From positions 15,077,918 to 15,141,917 of the forward strand of contig CM119269.1 of NCBI GenBank assembly GCA_051294375.1: DNA of 64,000 nucleotides, given 5' to 3'. The DNA is from Paraspadella gotoi (lineage: Eukaryota; Chaetognatha). Position 1 is the first letter of the stretch. Each line of letters begins with the position of its first letter. The notes below the pieces were generated by a model. That model was not told where the DNA came from. It searched no databases and was given only the letters and a program-made list of their open reading frames with translations. The translations under genes and the position numbers were made by a program. Of the stretch, positions 1 to 14,497 are shown in pieces.

Positions 1-3000
1 TCCTTTTACAGTTGACTCTTCTGCTCTTTCAGAAGAAGTTACTGGTTTGACTCCAGGTAGAGAATATAATGTTTCAATTATATCAAAATCAGGAACAGAT
101 AATAGCATTGAAACACAGAGTTCCATTCGTTGAATCCTAAGCCACCTGAAAAAATCACATTAACAAAGCTGTCAACAACATCTATTAGAGTCTCATGGAA
201 TAAGTCGGTCACAGATTTAGATTCATATGAAATCTCATTTACACCCAATGATCCATCAGGTCCTTTGACAGTTGACTCAGGTGCTCTTTCAAAGAAGTTA
301 CTGGTTTGACTCCAGGTAGAGAATATAATGTTTCAATTATATCAAAATCAGGAACAGAAAAAAGCATTGAAGCACAGAGTTCCATTCGTTTGAATCCTAT
401 ACCACCTGAAAACATCACATTAACAAAGCTGTCAACAACATCCATTAGAGTCTCATGGAACAAGTCCGTCACAGATTTAGATTCATATAAAATCTCATTT
501 ACACCCAATGATCCAGGAGTCCTTTTACAGTTGACTCTGGTGCTTCTTCAAAAGAAGTTTCTGGTTTGACTCCAGGTAGAGAATATAATTTTACAATTAT
601 ATCAAAATCAGGAATAGAAAATAGCATTGAAGCACAGAGTTCCATTCGTTTGAATCCTATACCACCTGAAAACATCACATTAACAAAGCTGTCAACAACA
701 TCCATTAGAGTCTCATGGAACAAGTCCGTCACAGATTTAGATTCATATAAAATCTCATTTACACCTAATGATCCATCAGGTCCTTTTACAGTTGACTCAG
801 GTGCTCTTTCAGAAAAAGTTACTGGTTTGAATCCAGGTAGAGAATATAATGTTTTCAATTATATCAAAATCAGGAACAGAAAATAGCATTGAAGCACAGA
901 GTTCCATTCGTTTGAATCCTATACCACCTAAAAACATCACATTAACAAAGCTGTCAACAACATCCATTAGAGTCTCATGGAACAAGTCCGTCACAGATTT
1001 AGATTCATATAAAATCTCATTTACACCTAATGATCCATCAGGTCCTTTTACAGTTGACTCAGGTGCTCTTTCAGAAGAAGTTACTGGTTTGACTCAGGTA
1101 GAGAATATAATGTTTCAATTATATCAAAATCAGGAACAGAAAAAAGCATTGAAGCACAGAGTTCCATTCATTTGAATCCTATACCACCTGAAAAACATCA
1201 CATTAACAAAGCTGTCAACAACATCCATTAGAGTCTCATGGAACAAGTCCGTCACAGATTTAGATTCATATAAAATCTCATTTACACCCAATGATCCAGG
1301 AGGTCCTTTTACAGTTGACTCTGGTGCTCTCTTCAAAAGAAGTTTCTGGTTTGACTCCAGGTAGAGAATATAATTTTACATTATATCAAAATCAGGAATA
1401 GAAATAGCATTGAAGCACAGAGTTCCATTCGTTTGAATCCTATACCACCTGAAAACATCACATTAACAAAGCTGTCAACAACATCCATTAGAGTCTCATG
1501 GAACAAGTCCGTCACAGATTTAGATTCATATAAAATCTCATTTACACCCAATGATCCAGGAGGTCCTTTTACAGTTGACTCTGGTGCTTCTTCAAAAGAA
1601 GTTTCTGGTTTGACTCCAGGTAGAGAATATAATGTTACAATTATATCAAAATCAGGAACAGAAAATAGCATTGAAGCACAGACTACCATTCGTTTGAATC
1701 CTAAGCCACCTGAAGAAGTCACATTGACAAAGCTTTCAACAACATCCATTAGAGTCTCATGGAATAAGTCGCTCACAGATTTAGATTCATATGAAATCTC
1801 ATTTACACCCAATGATCCATCAGGTCCTTTGACAGTTGACTCCGGTGCTTCTTCAAAGAAGTTTCTGTTTGATTCCAGTAAGAGAAATATAATGTTACAA
1901 TTATATCAAAATCAGGAACAGAAATAGCATTGAAGCACAGACTACCATTCGTTTGAATCCTAAGCCACCTCAAGAAGTCACATTGACAAAGCTTTCAACA
2001 ACATCCATTAGAGTCTCATGGAAACAGTCCATCACAGATTTAGATTCATAGAAATCTCATTTACACCCAATGATCCATCAGGTCCTTTACAGTTGACTCA
2101 GGTGCTCTTTCAAAAGAAGTTTTCTGGTTTGACTCCAGGTAGAGAATATAATGTTTCAATTATATCAAAATCAGGAACAGAAATAGCATTGAAGCACAGA
2201 GTTCCATTCGTTTGAATCCTATACCACCTGAAAACATCACATTAACAAAGCTGTCAACAACATCCATTAGAGTTTCATGGAACAAGCCTGTCACAATTTA
2301 GATTCATATGAAATCTCATTTACACCAATGATCCATCAGGTCCTTTTACAGTTGACTTCAGGTGCTCTTTCAAAAGAAGTTTCTGGTTTGACTCCAGGTA
2401 GAGAATATAATGTTTACAATTATATCAAAATCTGGAACAGAAAATAGCTTGAAGCACAAAGTTCCATTCGTTTGAATCCTAAGCCACCTGAAAACATCAC
2501 ATTGACAAACTGTCAACAACATCCATTAGAGTCTCATGGAAAAGTCCTCACAGATTTAGATTCATATGAAATCTCATTTACACCCAATGATCCATCAGGT
2601 CCTTTTACAGTTGACTCAGGTGCTCTTTCAGAAAAGTTTCTGGTTTGACTCCAGGTAGAGAATATAATGTTTCAATTATATCAAAATCAGGAACAGAATA
2701 ATAGCATTGAAACACAGATTCCATTCGTTTGAATCCTAACCACCTGAAAAAAATCACATTAACAAGCTGTCAACAACATCATTAGAGTCTCATGGAACAA
2801 GTCCGTCACAGATTTAGATTCATATGAAATCTCATTTACACCCAATGATCCATCAGGTCCTTTTACAGTTGACTCAGGTGCTCTTTCAGAAGAAGTTACT
2901 GGTTTGACTCCAGGTAGAGAATATAATGTTCAATTATATCAAAATCAGGAACAGAAAAAAGCATTGAAGCACAGAGTTCCATTCGTTTGAATCCTATACC

Positions 3001-5795
3001 ACCTGAAAACATCACATTAACAAAGCTGTCAACAACATCCATTTAGAGTCTCATGGAACAATCCGCACAGATTTAGATTCATATAAAATCTCATTTACAC
3101 CCAATGATCCAGAGGTCCTTTTACAGTTGACTCTGGTGCTTTCTTCCAAAAGAAGTTTCTGGTTTGACTCCAGGTAGAGAATATAATGTTACAATTATAT
3201 CAAAATCAGGAACAGAAAATAGCATTTGAAGCACAGACTACCATTCGTTTGAATCCTAAGCCACCTGAAGAGTCACATTGACAAAGCTTTCAACAACATC
3301 CATTAGAGTCTCATGGAATAAGTCGCTCACAGATTTAGATTCATATGAAATCTCATTTACACCCAATGATCCATCAGGTCCTTTGACAGTTGACTCCGGT
3401 GCTCTTCAAAAGAAGTTTCTGGTTTGAGTCCAGGTAGAGAATATAATGTTACAATTATAATCAAAATCAGGAACAGAAAATAGCATTGAAGCACAGAGAC
3501 TACCATTCGTTTGAATCCTAAGCCACCTGAAGAATCACATTGACAAAGCTGTCAACAACATCCATTAGAGTCTCATGGAAAAGTCCATCACAGATTTAAG
3601 ATTCATATGAAATCTTCATTTACACCCAATGATCCATCGAGGTCCTTTTACAGTTGACTCAGGTGCTCTTTCAAAAGAAGTTTCTGTTTGACTCCAGGTA
3701 GAGAATATAATGTTTCAATTATATCAAAATCAGGAACAGATAATAGCATTGAAGCACAGAGTTCCATTCGTTTGAATCCTAAGCCACCTTGAAAAACATC
3801 ACATTAACAAAGCTGTCAACAACATCATAGAGTCTTCATGGAACAAGTCCATGTCACATATTTAGATTCATATGAAATCTCATTTACACCTAATGATCCA
3901 TCAGGTCCTTTTACAGTTGACCACGGTGCTCATTTCAAAGAAGTTTCTGGTTTGACTCCAGGTAGAGAATATAATGTTTTCAATTAATATCAAAATTCAG
4001 GAACAGAAAATAGCATTGAAGCACAAAGTTCCATTCGTTTGAATCCTAAGCCACCTGAAAAATCACATTGACACAAGCTGTCAACAACATCATTAGAGTC
4101 TCACTGAGAACAAGTCCATCACCGATTTAGCGATTCTATATGAAATCTCATTTACACCCAATGATCCATCAGGTCCTTTTACAGTAACTCGAGCGTGCCT
4201 TTCAAAAGAAGTTTCTGGTTGACTCCCAGGTGAGAATATAATTAGTTTCAATTATATCAAAATCAGCATTACAGAAAATAGCATTCAAGCACAAGACTAC
4301 CAGTTCGTTGAATCCTAAGCCACCTGAAGAAGTCACTTGACAAAGCTTTCACAACATCCATTAGAGTCTCATGGAAAAGCCATCACAGATTTAGATTCAT
4401 ATTAAGAAATCTCATTTACACCCAATGATCCAGGTCAGGTCCTTTACAGTTGACTCAGGTGCTTCTTTCAAAAAAGAAGTCTGGTTTGACTCCAGGCTTA
4501 GAGAATATTTTATTTCAATTATATCAAAATCCAGCGACAGAAAATAGCATTTGAAGCACAATACCCATTCGTTGAATCCTATACCACCTGAAAACACATA
4601 GACTAAAGCTGTCAACAACAGCATTAGAGTCTCATGGAACAGTCCATGTCACAGATTTAGATTCATATGAAATCTCATTACACCCAATGAATCCATCAGG
4701 TCCTTTCTACAGTTGACTCGGGTGCTCTTTCAAAAGAAGTTTTCTGTTTGACTCCAGGTCGAGAATATAATGTTTCAAATTTTATCAAAATCAGGAAACA
4801 GGATAATAGCATTGAAGCACAGAGTTTCATTCGTTTAATCCATATAGCACCTGAAACAGTCACATTTGACAAAGCTTTCAACAACATCCATTAGAGTCTC
4901 ATGGAAATAAGTCAGTCACAGATTTAGATTCATATAAAATCCTCATTTACACCCAATGATCCAGAGCGTCCTTGTTCTAGTTGACTCAGGTGCTCTTTCA
5001 AAGAAGTTTCTGGTTGCTGACTCCAGGTCGAGAATATGATGTTTCATATAATCAAAATCAGGTACAGATAATAGCATTTGAAGCACAAAGTTCCATTCGT
5101 TTGAGGATCCTAAGCCACCTGAAAACATTACATTACAAAGCTGTACAACAAACATTCCACTTAGAGTCTCATGGAAAAGTCGCGTCACAGATTTAGAATT
5201 CATATGAAATCTCATTTACACCCAATGCATCCAGGCAGGTCCTTTACAGTTGACTTCAGGTGCTCTTTCAAAAGAAGTTCCTGCGTTGACTCCAGGGCTG
5301 AGAATATGATTTTTCAATTATATTCAAAATCAGGACAGAGGAAAATAGCATTAGAAGCACAGAAGTACTATTCGTTTTAAATCCTAAGCCCCGAGAAAAC
5401 ATCACATTGCAAAGCTGTCAACAACATCTATTAAGAGTCTCATGGAACGTCCATCACGATTTAGATTCATATGAAATCTCATTTACACCCAATTGTCCAG
5501 GAGGTCCTTTCAGTTAACTCAGCGTGCTCTTTCAAAAGAAGTTTCTGCTATCTCTCTCTGACCTAAATGCTCCAGGTAGAGAATATAATGTTTCAATTAT
5601 ATCAAAATCTGGAACAGAAAATAGCGTTGAAGCACAAAGTTCCATTCGTTTGAATCCTAAGCCACCTGAAAACATCACATTGACAAAGCTGTCAACAACA
5701 TCCATTAGAGTCTCCTGGAACAAGTCCATCACCGATTTCGATTTATATGAAATCTCATTTACACCCAATGATCCATCAGGTCCTTTACTTTTTAT
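1..5795 (+). repeat. FN3-coding tandem array I (receptor phosphatase ectodomain, partial)
   Basis: About 22 tandem units of 261 bp, each encoding one fibronectin type III domain of about 87 residues. Recurrent marks are TTSIRVSW (strand B Trp), DLDSYEISF (strand C Tyr), LTPGREYNVSI (strand F Tyr) and the linker RLNPKPPE. The units are almost identical in nucleotides. The array enters from the left edge, so no start codon or signal peptide is visible. Reading frame changes every unit or so through one-base insertions and deletions, giving short overlapping open frames (for example 306-569, 566-886, 1433-1927). The amino-acid pattern continues through these shifts, which points to sequencing error more than decay. 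There are no introns inside or between units where the sequence is clean. It should be the 5' coding part of the phosphatase copy at 9.8-16.1 kb. Confidence 0.85.
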
Positions 5796-6317
5796 TGCAC
5801 TGATGAAGAATTGAACAATTTCGAAACATGTTTCTGCTCATAAATAAATAAATTCGTATTGGAAAAATCATAAAATTTTTTTTTCTAAATCTTTTACCAA
5901 CGGAACAAAGGAAACTACAAACACATTAGTTGAAATTATAAAAAAAAATTTTAGGCTTTTTGTGATTGAAGACTTTGTTTATATTTCGCGAACTTAATCA
6001 TCTTGGGATCGACTATAAAATTTCAACCAACTTTAACGTGTAAAGGAAGAATCATCAACATCCGTTTCTTGCTACATGGAATATCCAAGTGAAAACATAT
6101 CAAATTATCATATATTCATTGAGCCTGCTGATATTACAAGTTCCGAAAGTAGTTGGAAAGCAATAAACATTTATTCGATACAAAACTTGATATCTGGCCG
6201 AAATTTATAACATTTCTTTACAATATAAATGTGTGACGAAAAAATGAAACCAAAACTAAGAGCGTAATTCGTGAAAAAAAATAAGCATTACCTTTCTCCA
6301 CACCGACCAGAAAAATT
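5796..6317. other. AT-rich interruption of the FN3 array
   Basis: The array stops within a unit, just after the codons for DPSGPL, and resumes near 6318 in the sequence matching the start of a unit. The 520 bp between is AT-rich, shows no FN3 similarity and no recognisable gene. It could be an intron, an insertion, or a false join between two reads. No clear splice pair was found at its edges. Confidence 0.5.
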
Positions 6318-9300
6318 TAAGAATTGACGAAACTGTCAACGACTTCTATTAGAGTCTCGTGGGAGAAACCCTGATTTCTACAGATCCTAAATCAATCATA
6401 TAAAATCTCATTTACACCCAATGATCAGGAGTCCTTTACAGTTGCTCAGGTGCTCTTTCAGAAGAAGTTTTCTGTGTGGTTTGACTCCATGGTAGAGAAT
6501 ATAATGTTTCAAATTAATATCAAATCAGGAACATGAAATANNNNNNNNNNNNNNNNNNNNNNNNNTTTTCAGTTTAACTCAGGTGCCTTTCAGAAGAGCT
6601 TTCTGGTTGACTCCAGGTAGAGAATATAGATTATTTCAATTATATCAAAATCAGGACAAGCAGAGAAAATAGGCATTGAAGGTCACAGATCTCCATTCGT
6701 GTTGAAATCCTAAGCCACCTGATAGACATCACTTACAAAGCTGTTCACAACATCCTTAGAGTCTCATCGGAGAACAGTCATCAGAGTTTAAGATTCATTA
6801 TAAATCTCATTTACACCCAATGATCCATACAGTCCTTTTACAGTTGACTCAGGTGCTCTTTCAGAAAGAAGTTTCTGGTTTGAATCCAGGTACGAGAATA
6901 TTTTTTTCAAATTATATCAAAATCAGGAACAGAAAATAGCATTGAAGAACAGATACCATTCGTTTGAATCCTATACCACCTGAAAACATAAATTAACAAA
7001 GCTGTCACAAACATCCATTAGAGTCTTCATGGAACAAGTCCGTCACAGATTTAGATTCATATAAAATCTCATTTACCACATGATTCCATCAGGTCCTTTA
7101 CAGTTGACTCAGGTGCTCTTTCAGAAAAAAGTTTCTAAGTTTGACTCCAGGTAAGAGAATATAAGTTTCAATTATATATCAAAATCAGGAACAGAAAATA
7201 GCATTGAAGCACAGAGTACCATTCGTTTGAATCCTAAGCACTCTGAAGAATCACTTACAAAGCCTTTCAAAACAAAATCCATTAGATCTCAATGGAAAAA
7301 GTCGCATCACAGATTTAAATTCATATAAAATCTCATTTACACCTCAATGATCCAGGAGGTCCTTTCAGTTGACTCAGGTGCTCTTTCAAAAGAAGTTTCT
7401 GGTTTGACTCCAGAGTGAGAAATAATGTTTCAATTATATCAAAATCAGGACAGAAAATAGCATTGAAGCACAAGTCCATTCGTTTGAATCCTAAGCCACC
7501 TGAAGAATTCACTTGGCAAAGCTTCAACAACATCCATTAGAGTCTCATGGAAAAGTCCGTTCACAGATTTAATTCATATGAAATCTCATTTACACCCAAT
7601 GATCCAAGGTCTTTAGCAGTTGACTCAGGTGCTTTTTCGAAAAGAAGTTCTGGTTTGACTCCAGGTAGAGAATATATGTATTTCAATTATATCAAAATCA
7701 GGAAACAGAAAATAGCAATGAAAGCACAAAGTTTCCATTCGTTTGAATCCTAAGCCCCAGAAAAACATCACATTACAAAGCTGTCAACAACATCCATTAG
7801 AGTCTCCATGGAACAGTCATCACCGATTTTGATTCATATGAAATCTCATTTACACCAATGATGCCATCAGGTCCTTTTTCAGTTGACTCAGGTGCTCTTT
7901 CAGAAAGAAGTTTCTGTTTGATACCAGGTGAGAAATATGATTTTCAATTATATCAAAATCAGGAACAGATAATAGCAATTGAAACACAGAATCCATTCGT
8001 TTGAATCCTAAGCCACCTGAAAATCACATTACAAAGCTGTCAACAACATCCATTAGAGTCTCATGAAAACAAGTCCATCACAGATTTAGATTCATAATGA
8101 ATACTCATTAACACCCAATGATCCATCAGGTCCTTTTACAGTTGACTCGGTGCTCTTTCAAGAAGTTTCTGGTTTGACTCCAGGTGAGAATATAATGTTT
8201 CAATTATATCAAATCAGAACAGAAAAATAGCATTGAGCAACAAAGTACCATTCGTTTGAATCCTAAGCCACCTGAAAATCACTTTACAAAGCTTTCAACA
8301 ACATCCATTAGAGTCTCATGGAAAAAAGTCCTCACAGATTTAGATTCATATAAATCTCATTTACACCCATGATCCAAGGTCCTTTTACAGTTAACTCAGG
8401 TGCTCTTTCAAAGAAGTTCTGTTTGACTCCAGGTGAGAATATATGTTCAATTATATCAAAATCAGGACAGAAAATAGCATTAAAGCACAGAGTTCCATTC
8501 GTTTGAATCCTATACCACCTGAAAACATACATTCAAGCTGTCAACAACATCCATTAGAGTCTCATGGAACAAGTCCGTCACAGATTTAGATTCATATAGA
8601 AATCTCATTTACACCAATGATCCAGAGTCTTTTACAGTTGACTCAGTGCTTCTTTCAAAAGAAGTTCTGGTTTGACTCCAGGTAGAGAATATATAATTTC
8701 AATTTATATCAAAATCAGGAACAGAAAATAGCATTGAAGCACAGATACCATTCGTTTGAATCCTATACCACCTGAAACATCACATTACAAAGTTCACAAC
8801 ATCCATTAAGTCTCATGGAAAAGTCCCATCACAGATTTATAATTCATATAATCTCATTACACCAATGATCGCATCAGGTCCTTTTACAGTTGACTCGGTG
8901 CTCTTCAAAGAAGTTTCTGGTTTGACTCCAGGTTGAGAATATAATGTTTCAATTATATCAAAATCAGGAACAGAAATAGCATTGAAGCACAGAGTTCCAT
9001 TCGTTTGAATCCTAACCACCTGAAAACATCACATTAACAAAAGCTGTCAACAACATCCATTAGAGTCTCATGGAAAGTCCGTCACAGATTTAGATTCATA
9101 TAAATCTCATTTACACCCTAATGATCCATCAGGTCCTTTTACAGTTGACTCAGGTGCTCTTTCAAAAGAAGTTCTGGTTTGACTCCAGGTTGAGAATATA
9201 ATGTTTCAATTATATCAAAATCAGGAACAGAAATAAGCATTGAAGCACAGAGTTCCATTCGTTTGAATCCTATACCACCGAAACATCACATTAACAAAGC

Positions 9301-9780
9301 TGTCAACACATCCATTAGAGTCTCATGGAAAAGTCGTCACAGATTTAGATTCATATAAATCTCATTACACCCAAGATCCAAGAGGTCCTTTTACAGTTGA
9401 CTTCAGGTGCTCTTTTCAAAAGAAAGTTTCTGGTTTGCTCCAGGTGAGAATATAATGTTTCAATTATATCAAAATCAGGAAAGAAAAATAGCATTGAAGC
9501 ACAGATACATTCGTTTTAATCCTAAGCCACCTGAAGAACTCACATTGCAAAGCTTCAACAACATCATTAGAGTCTCATGGAAACAGTCCATCACAGATTT
9601 GATTCATATGAAATCTCATTTACACCAATGATCCATCGAGGTCCTTTTACAGTTGACTCGTGCTCTTATCAGAAGAAGTTTCTGGTTTGATCCAGGTCAG
9701 AGAATATAATGTTCAATTATTCAAAATCAGGAATACTGAAATAGCATTGATAGCACGATACATTCGTTTGAATCCTACCA
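6318..9780 (+). repeat. FN3-coding tandem array II (partial, frame-broken)
   Basis: About 13 further 261-bp FN3 units of the same type as array I (TTSIRVSW, LTPGREYNVSI, linker RLNPIPPE or RLNPKPPE). The first unit after the interruption is more divergent. Indel density is higher than in array I, so open frames rarely exceed one domain. A 25-N gap lies inside. The last units run directly into sequence matching the second-to-last homogeneous FN3 domain of the readable phosphatase copy, so this array belongs to that first gene copy. Confidence 0.8.
6541..6565. other. Assembly gap, 25 N
   Basis: A run of exactly 25 N inside FN3 array II. Three other gaps in the window have the same length, so the size is a placeholder and not a measurement. 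Confidence 0.99.
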
Positions 9781-12700
9781 CCCTGAACATACATTTAGAC
9801 TGAACTGTCAACACATCATTAGAGGTCTTCTGGAACAAGTCCTGTCTGCAGATTTAGATTCATATTAAAATATCATTTTCCTGCAATGATCCTATGGTCC
9901 TTTTACAGTTTGACTCATGTGCTATGTCAGATAAGAAAGGTTACTAGAAGTTTGACTTCAGGAAGAGTATATATAATGTAATCACTGGATGATATACAAA
10001 ATCGGAAACTAAGAAAAGTCTTGAAATTGTTGTTTAATTAAGTCTTACTCATCCAGATCCACCTAAAAATTGAGTTATATCAAAGATTCAACCGACATCA
10101 GTCACTTTTATCATTGGGGTAACCATAGCTGGATAGACTTTTTCATATAAAATTGCATACCTGGTAACCTGACTATTATTTTGGATTCTTCCATTTTCTA
10201 TAAGCAGCCTTTGAAAGTAATAAAACGATATAGAGTTTTTTATGCTGGGCCGTCAGATATATCATAGTGCTATCATATCGCTATCTCAATCTAAAGCAAA
10301 ATGTTGCATATTCATAGACAGTTCGTCTAAATCTCATCCACCAATTAGTTTTTGCGAGAGTACAAGAAATCAGTTTCTTCCCGTGTCTCTCTTATATCTT
10401 GGGTTCTCCTACAAAGATGACCTTCTATACTTCTTACTCTTACTGTCTCATCTGAGCCTCAGCGATGTTATCATTGCCTATTGCAATCGACAAAACGAAT
10501 CAATAAGTAAGAGTTATATAGATCCAACCTCATGCCCTGGAAGACGATATACTATTCAGATGATGGCCGAATTTCCTTTAACGGAAAAAAAGCAATCGAA
10601 ACCAATGTTTTCAATCAGACTCGATCCCTCTGCCTCCGATCAATCTCACGGCGATCCCTCGTCCCCTCGTCATTTCGCATGCGCTTGGTTCGCTTCCTAG
10701 AAGCATCGTCTCTTTCTTTCACATTCCGTCAACCATCCTCTCGTCTCCCCTTCCCGATTTCGATCTAGCGCCATTCGCCGAATCTCGTTAGATAATTGTT
10801 CCCGATTTTAATCTCCCCGGATCGACTTACTTTGTCGAGGCGATCTCTCTGAGCGAGAAATGAAAAGTCAGCAAGTTTGGTACTTCATTTATCACTGTTG
10901 ATTTTGATACACCGATTCCTCCACTCGGGAACCATTTTGACTGACAAGTCGACCAAATCTTTCAATGTCCTCGTGGACGCGTTCCGAGAGGAGTCTCGGC
11001 CGGGTCGAGATCTCTCTCGATCTATCACGATTGAGAGAGATCAAAGTGGAGACGGACTTTCGAGGCAGATGATCTCTTCGCGAACTCCAGGAGTAGACTA
11101 CCTCGTCTCCGTCCATCGCCTCACCGACAGAAACAAAACCCGGTGAATTGGGTTAATCAGACATTCGCCTATTACCAACGGCGGAGATTCGACGGGGATT
11201 TCAAAGTAACCCACCTTCCAGCAGCAAACATCTTTCCTCTGGCGAGTTGGATCGAAGCCCGAAGGCCGTATTTCCGCATCAAACGTCTTTTACTCTACCA
11301 AGGGCGAGACTCCCCTCCCAGAGACGATCGCGCCGAACGGGCCCCTAATCCCACACTTTCGATGGCCTCCGTCGCCGCGGATCTCTTCGGACGCATCTGG
11401 GCAATAACGCTGATCCCCTAAACGACGATCAAGCGCCCCGCGTCTCCGAACGACATATAGCCTCCAGCCGATCCTATCAAACGTCTACCCGCCGTACGCC
11501 CATCGACGTTAGAGCAGACACTTCGTTTCGAATTTCATTCGCCGCCCAAGAGTCGGGAGACTTCAACCATAGTGAGATGCGGTGGCGAGCGCGAGCGAAG
11601 ACGATCGTCGGGATGCGGAGCGGCGAAGGAACGGACGACGAACGCTTCGAGCGAAACTTCGTAGATTTGAAAACCGAAACGGACTACGTCCTTTCTACTG
11701 ACCGTTGTCTCAGCGAGCGAACCGCGCGAACAAAGTCCGAAGAGACGAGCTCAACGCGGTCGACGAAAATCGGCGATACCGCCGTCCGGTCAATCCCCGA
11801 CATCGTACATAGACGCTTCACGGCGGAGAGTCAAAGCACTACCACATTCGATTTTCGATGTCGATATAGCACAACTGGTTTAGAGGAGAATCACGGGTCG
11901 TCAACGATTTCGCCGTCATTCGGTTGTGGAGATGTGGGAAAGGAGACCATTGTCCCGAGGTTATTTTCTTCTTGAGTTTATAGTATGTATTTTTGTCGTT
12001 TTTGATTGAATCTGAATTGTTTGAACATCGATTAGATTCTTCTATTGGTAAAAGGTCTAGATTTTGGGATATTTTGATTTTTTGATTAAATGATTGTTGA
12101 TTTACAGTATCAACGTATAGTTTTGCATTATTTTGATATATATCATTAATTATAATTATTGTTCCTTAATTGTAATTTTTGTACTTCTTATTTTTTCTAG
12201 TTATTATTTTTAACTTATTCCATAATCATAATATATGGATGCTAGTAAGGCGGAAGTAACTAATAAGTTATTCCCCAATCTAATTACTTAAGGGAGTCGT
12301 CTTTTCACAATTGATTATACATTTGAATATTTTCCAACTTCATTGATAAGGGAAGCTCACAGTACTCTGGAGTGAATAAACGAGACTGTGAAAGAGTCTT
12401 GGATTGAAAGCTTGCAGGGACCTGCTATGTCATTATCTTGTAAGAGTGATGGAGGCCTTAACCACCAAAGCCTGTCCAAAGTCAGGGGCAAAGATAAGCT
12501 TATTTATTAAATGAAATGGATAATTTTTTATATTGGTTGTACCAATTTTATAGAATGAATCTCATTAATCCTATACTGTTATGTACGTACCCTCATTCTA
12601 GTAGGTTCTTTCGTATCGAAAAGGCGAAAGAAGGTTTCGACAGAAACGGCGAGTGGTGTCCTTTACTACGCTATTCGTCTCAACACACTGTGCCATCCCC

Positions 12701-14463
12701 GTCCCGGCGACGCCGACGCCAACAGATTTCAGCCGTCGCAAGTCGGCACCGACAACCGAAAGAAGTAGCTGCAGGGTGACGTAGTTTTGCAACCGGCCGC
12801 TCCGTCCGGGTCGCCCCTAGAGCTTCAAGACGCGCGGTTACAACTCAACTCGGCGAATCCCAGTTCGCCGACACGGCATTTTCGCCCCGATTTCGACCAA
12901 AGCCCTTTCCCCGGACGTTGGCGAGGGGGGAGGAGGAGCAAAGGTGGGAGCGTGGGAGTAGGAAGGAATGTGGGTGGGAGAAATGCTTAAGCGTGAATGA
13001 ATTATGTCATTGCATTCTTCGAGTTTTAAGTTTGACGACGCCTTCTAAAAAAAATCCTCGAGATGATATAAAATAATCAATATACCGGCGTAACAGTCCT
13101 GTGCAAAAAAACGCGCCACTTTATTTCAGACTTTAAAAGTCACCCTATATACTTATATAATATATATTTATAAAAATTTAAAAAAGTTGATTTAAAGTTT
13201 ATTGAAAGATGGTAAGTTTAGCATAAATTTTATTAAAATTGAGGCCAACTATTTGGAGCAAGGATTTTTTTTTAATGAAGTAACTGGCTAACTAAACTGA
13301 CTAACTAACAAATTCTCCCTAGAAAATGAATCGTCTGTAATAAAACCTTACCCTCTCAAGGACACCATCGTGGTGACGATGGAGAAACGCGGCCACACGC
13401 GCTTCGACGTTATCGGTCGTCCAATTTAATTGGAGAAGGAGAACGTCCAAGAAGATAAAGCAAGAAGAACACTTCCGACTCCGTCACTTTCATTTCGTCG
13501 AACTCTTGGAGAACACCGAGTAGGCGTCGACGCTGTAGCCTACACTAAAGGGTAAGTCTGTTGCTTATTTCCATCGGTTCTTTCTTATTTCCTTTTCTTC
13601 TATTTTTTCTAACTTCCCTTTTTTTTAATCAGCAAGAGATTTTCTATAAACATTTGCAATCAATTCATACTTGAAAATCATTGGTGAAAATTTTTTTTTT
13701 AAAAAATTCTTTTATTTGATTGATTGATAGACTGATGATTCCTTCGATAATAATTCGAGATGATTCATTGATTGAAATTGCCCCGCCAATGTTTAGTTTC
13801 GCTGTTTTTGACAATGTTTTAAAAAGTTGGTTGTTGTTTTTGTAGTTGCCTCTTTTTGCCGGTTGCTTAAAATGACGTCCCCAAAAACAACAACAACGAC
13901 TCTCTTACCTCTCCAACTCAAGGCGCCAACAGCGACACGGCGACAATCATTGTGATCACGACGAACCACGACACGCCGGTAATATCGCTGGTTGTCGTCA
14001 TCCTTTTTCTGCTCCTCATCGTCGTCCTCGTCGGTGTTTCTCTGGTGGAAGAGAAGATCGAATCTGGACGAGTGGCAGAAGGGGAAGGATGCGTCGGCGG
14101 GCGGCGAAATGAAGGAGGAGGAACCCGTCGTCGCGCCGGGGCTGCTGGTGCCCGCCGAAGCAGGCGCCGAGGCGTCGCCGAGGCCGTCGCGAAGCCATCG
14201 CCTGTATCAACAAGGGAGCGCCGCACCACGGTCCGCGAAAATCGCGGGCGAGTTTACCAATCCATCAAACTGGTTGACTTTGAGAAATCACGTAACGACG
14301 ATGAAGAGAAATTCGTCGCTGCTTTTCTCTCAAGAGTTCGAGATTTGAAAACGTCCCGTTGGAAAGGAGGCAGGAGACGGAAGTGTCCAAGAATGGTAAA
14401 TGAATAAGCGCGATAAACAGGCGAGAAGTCGGGGGAGCGGGAGGGAGCGGGAAGTGAAGGATC

Positions 14464-14497
<34 letters not shown>

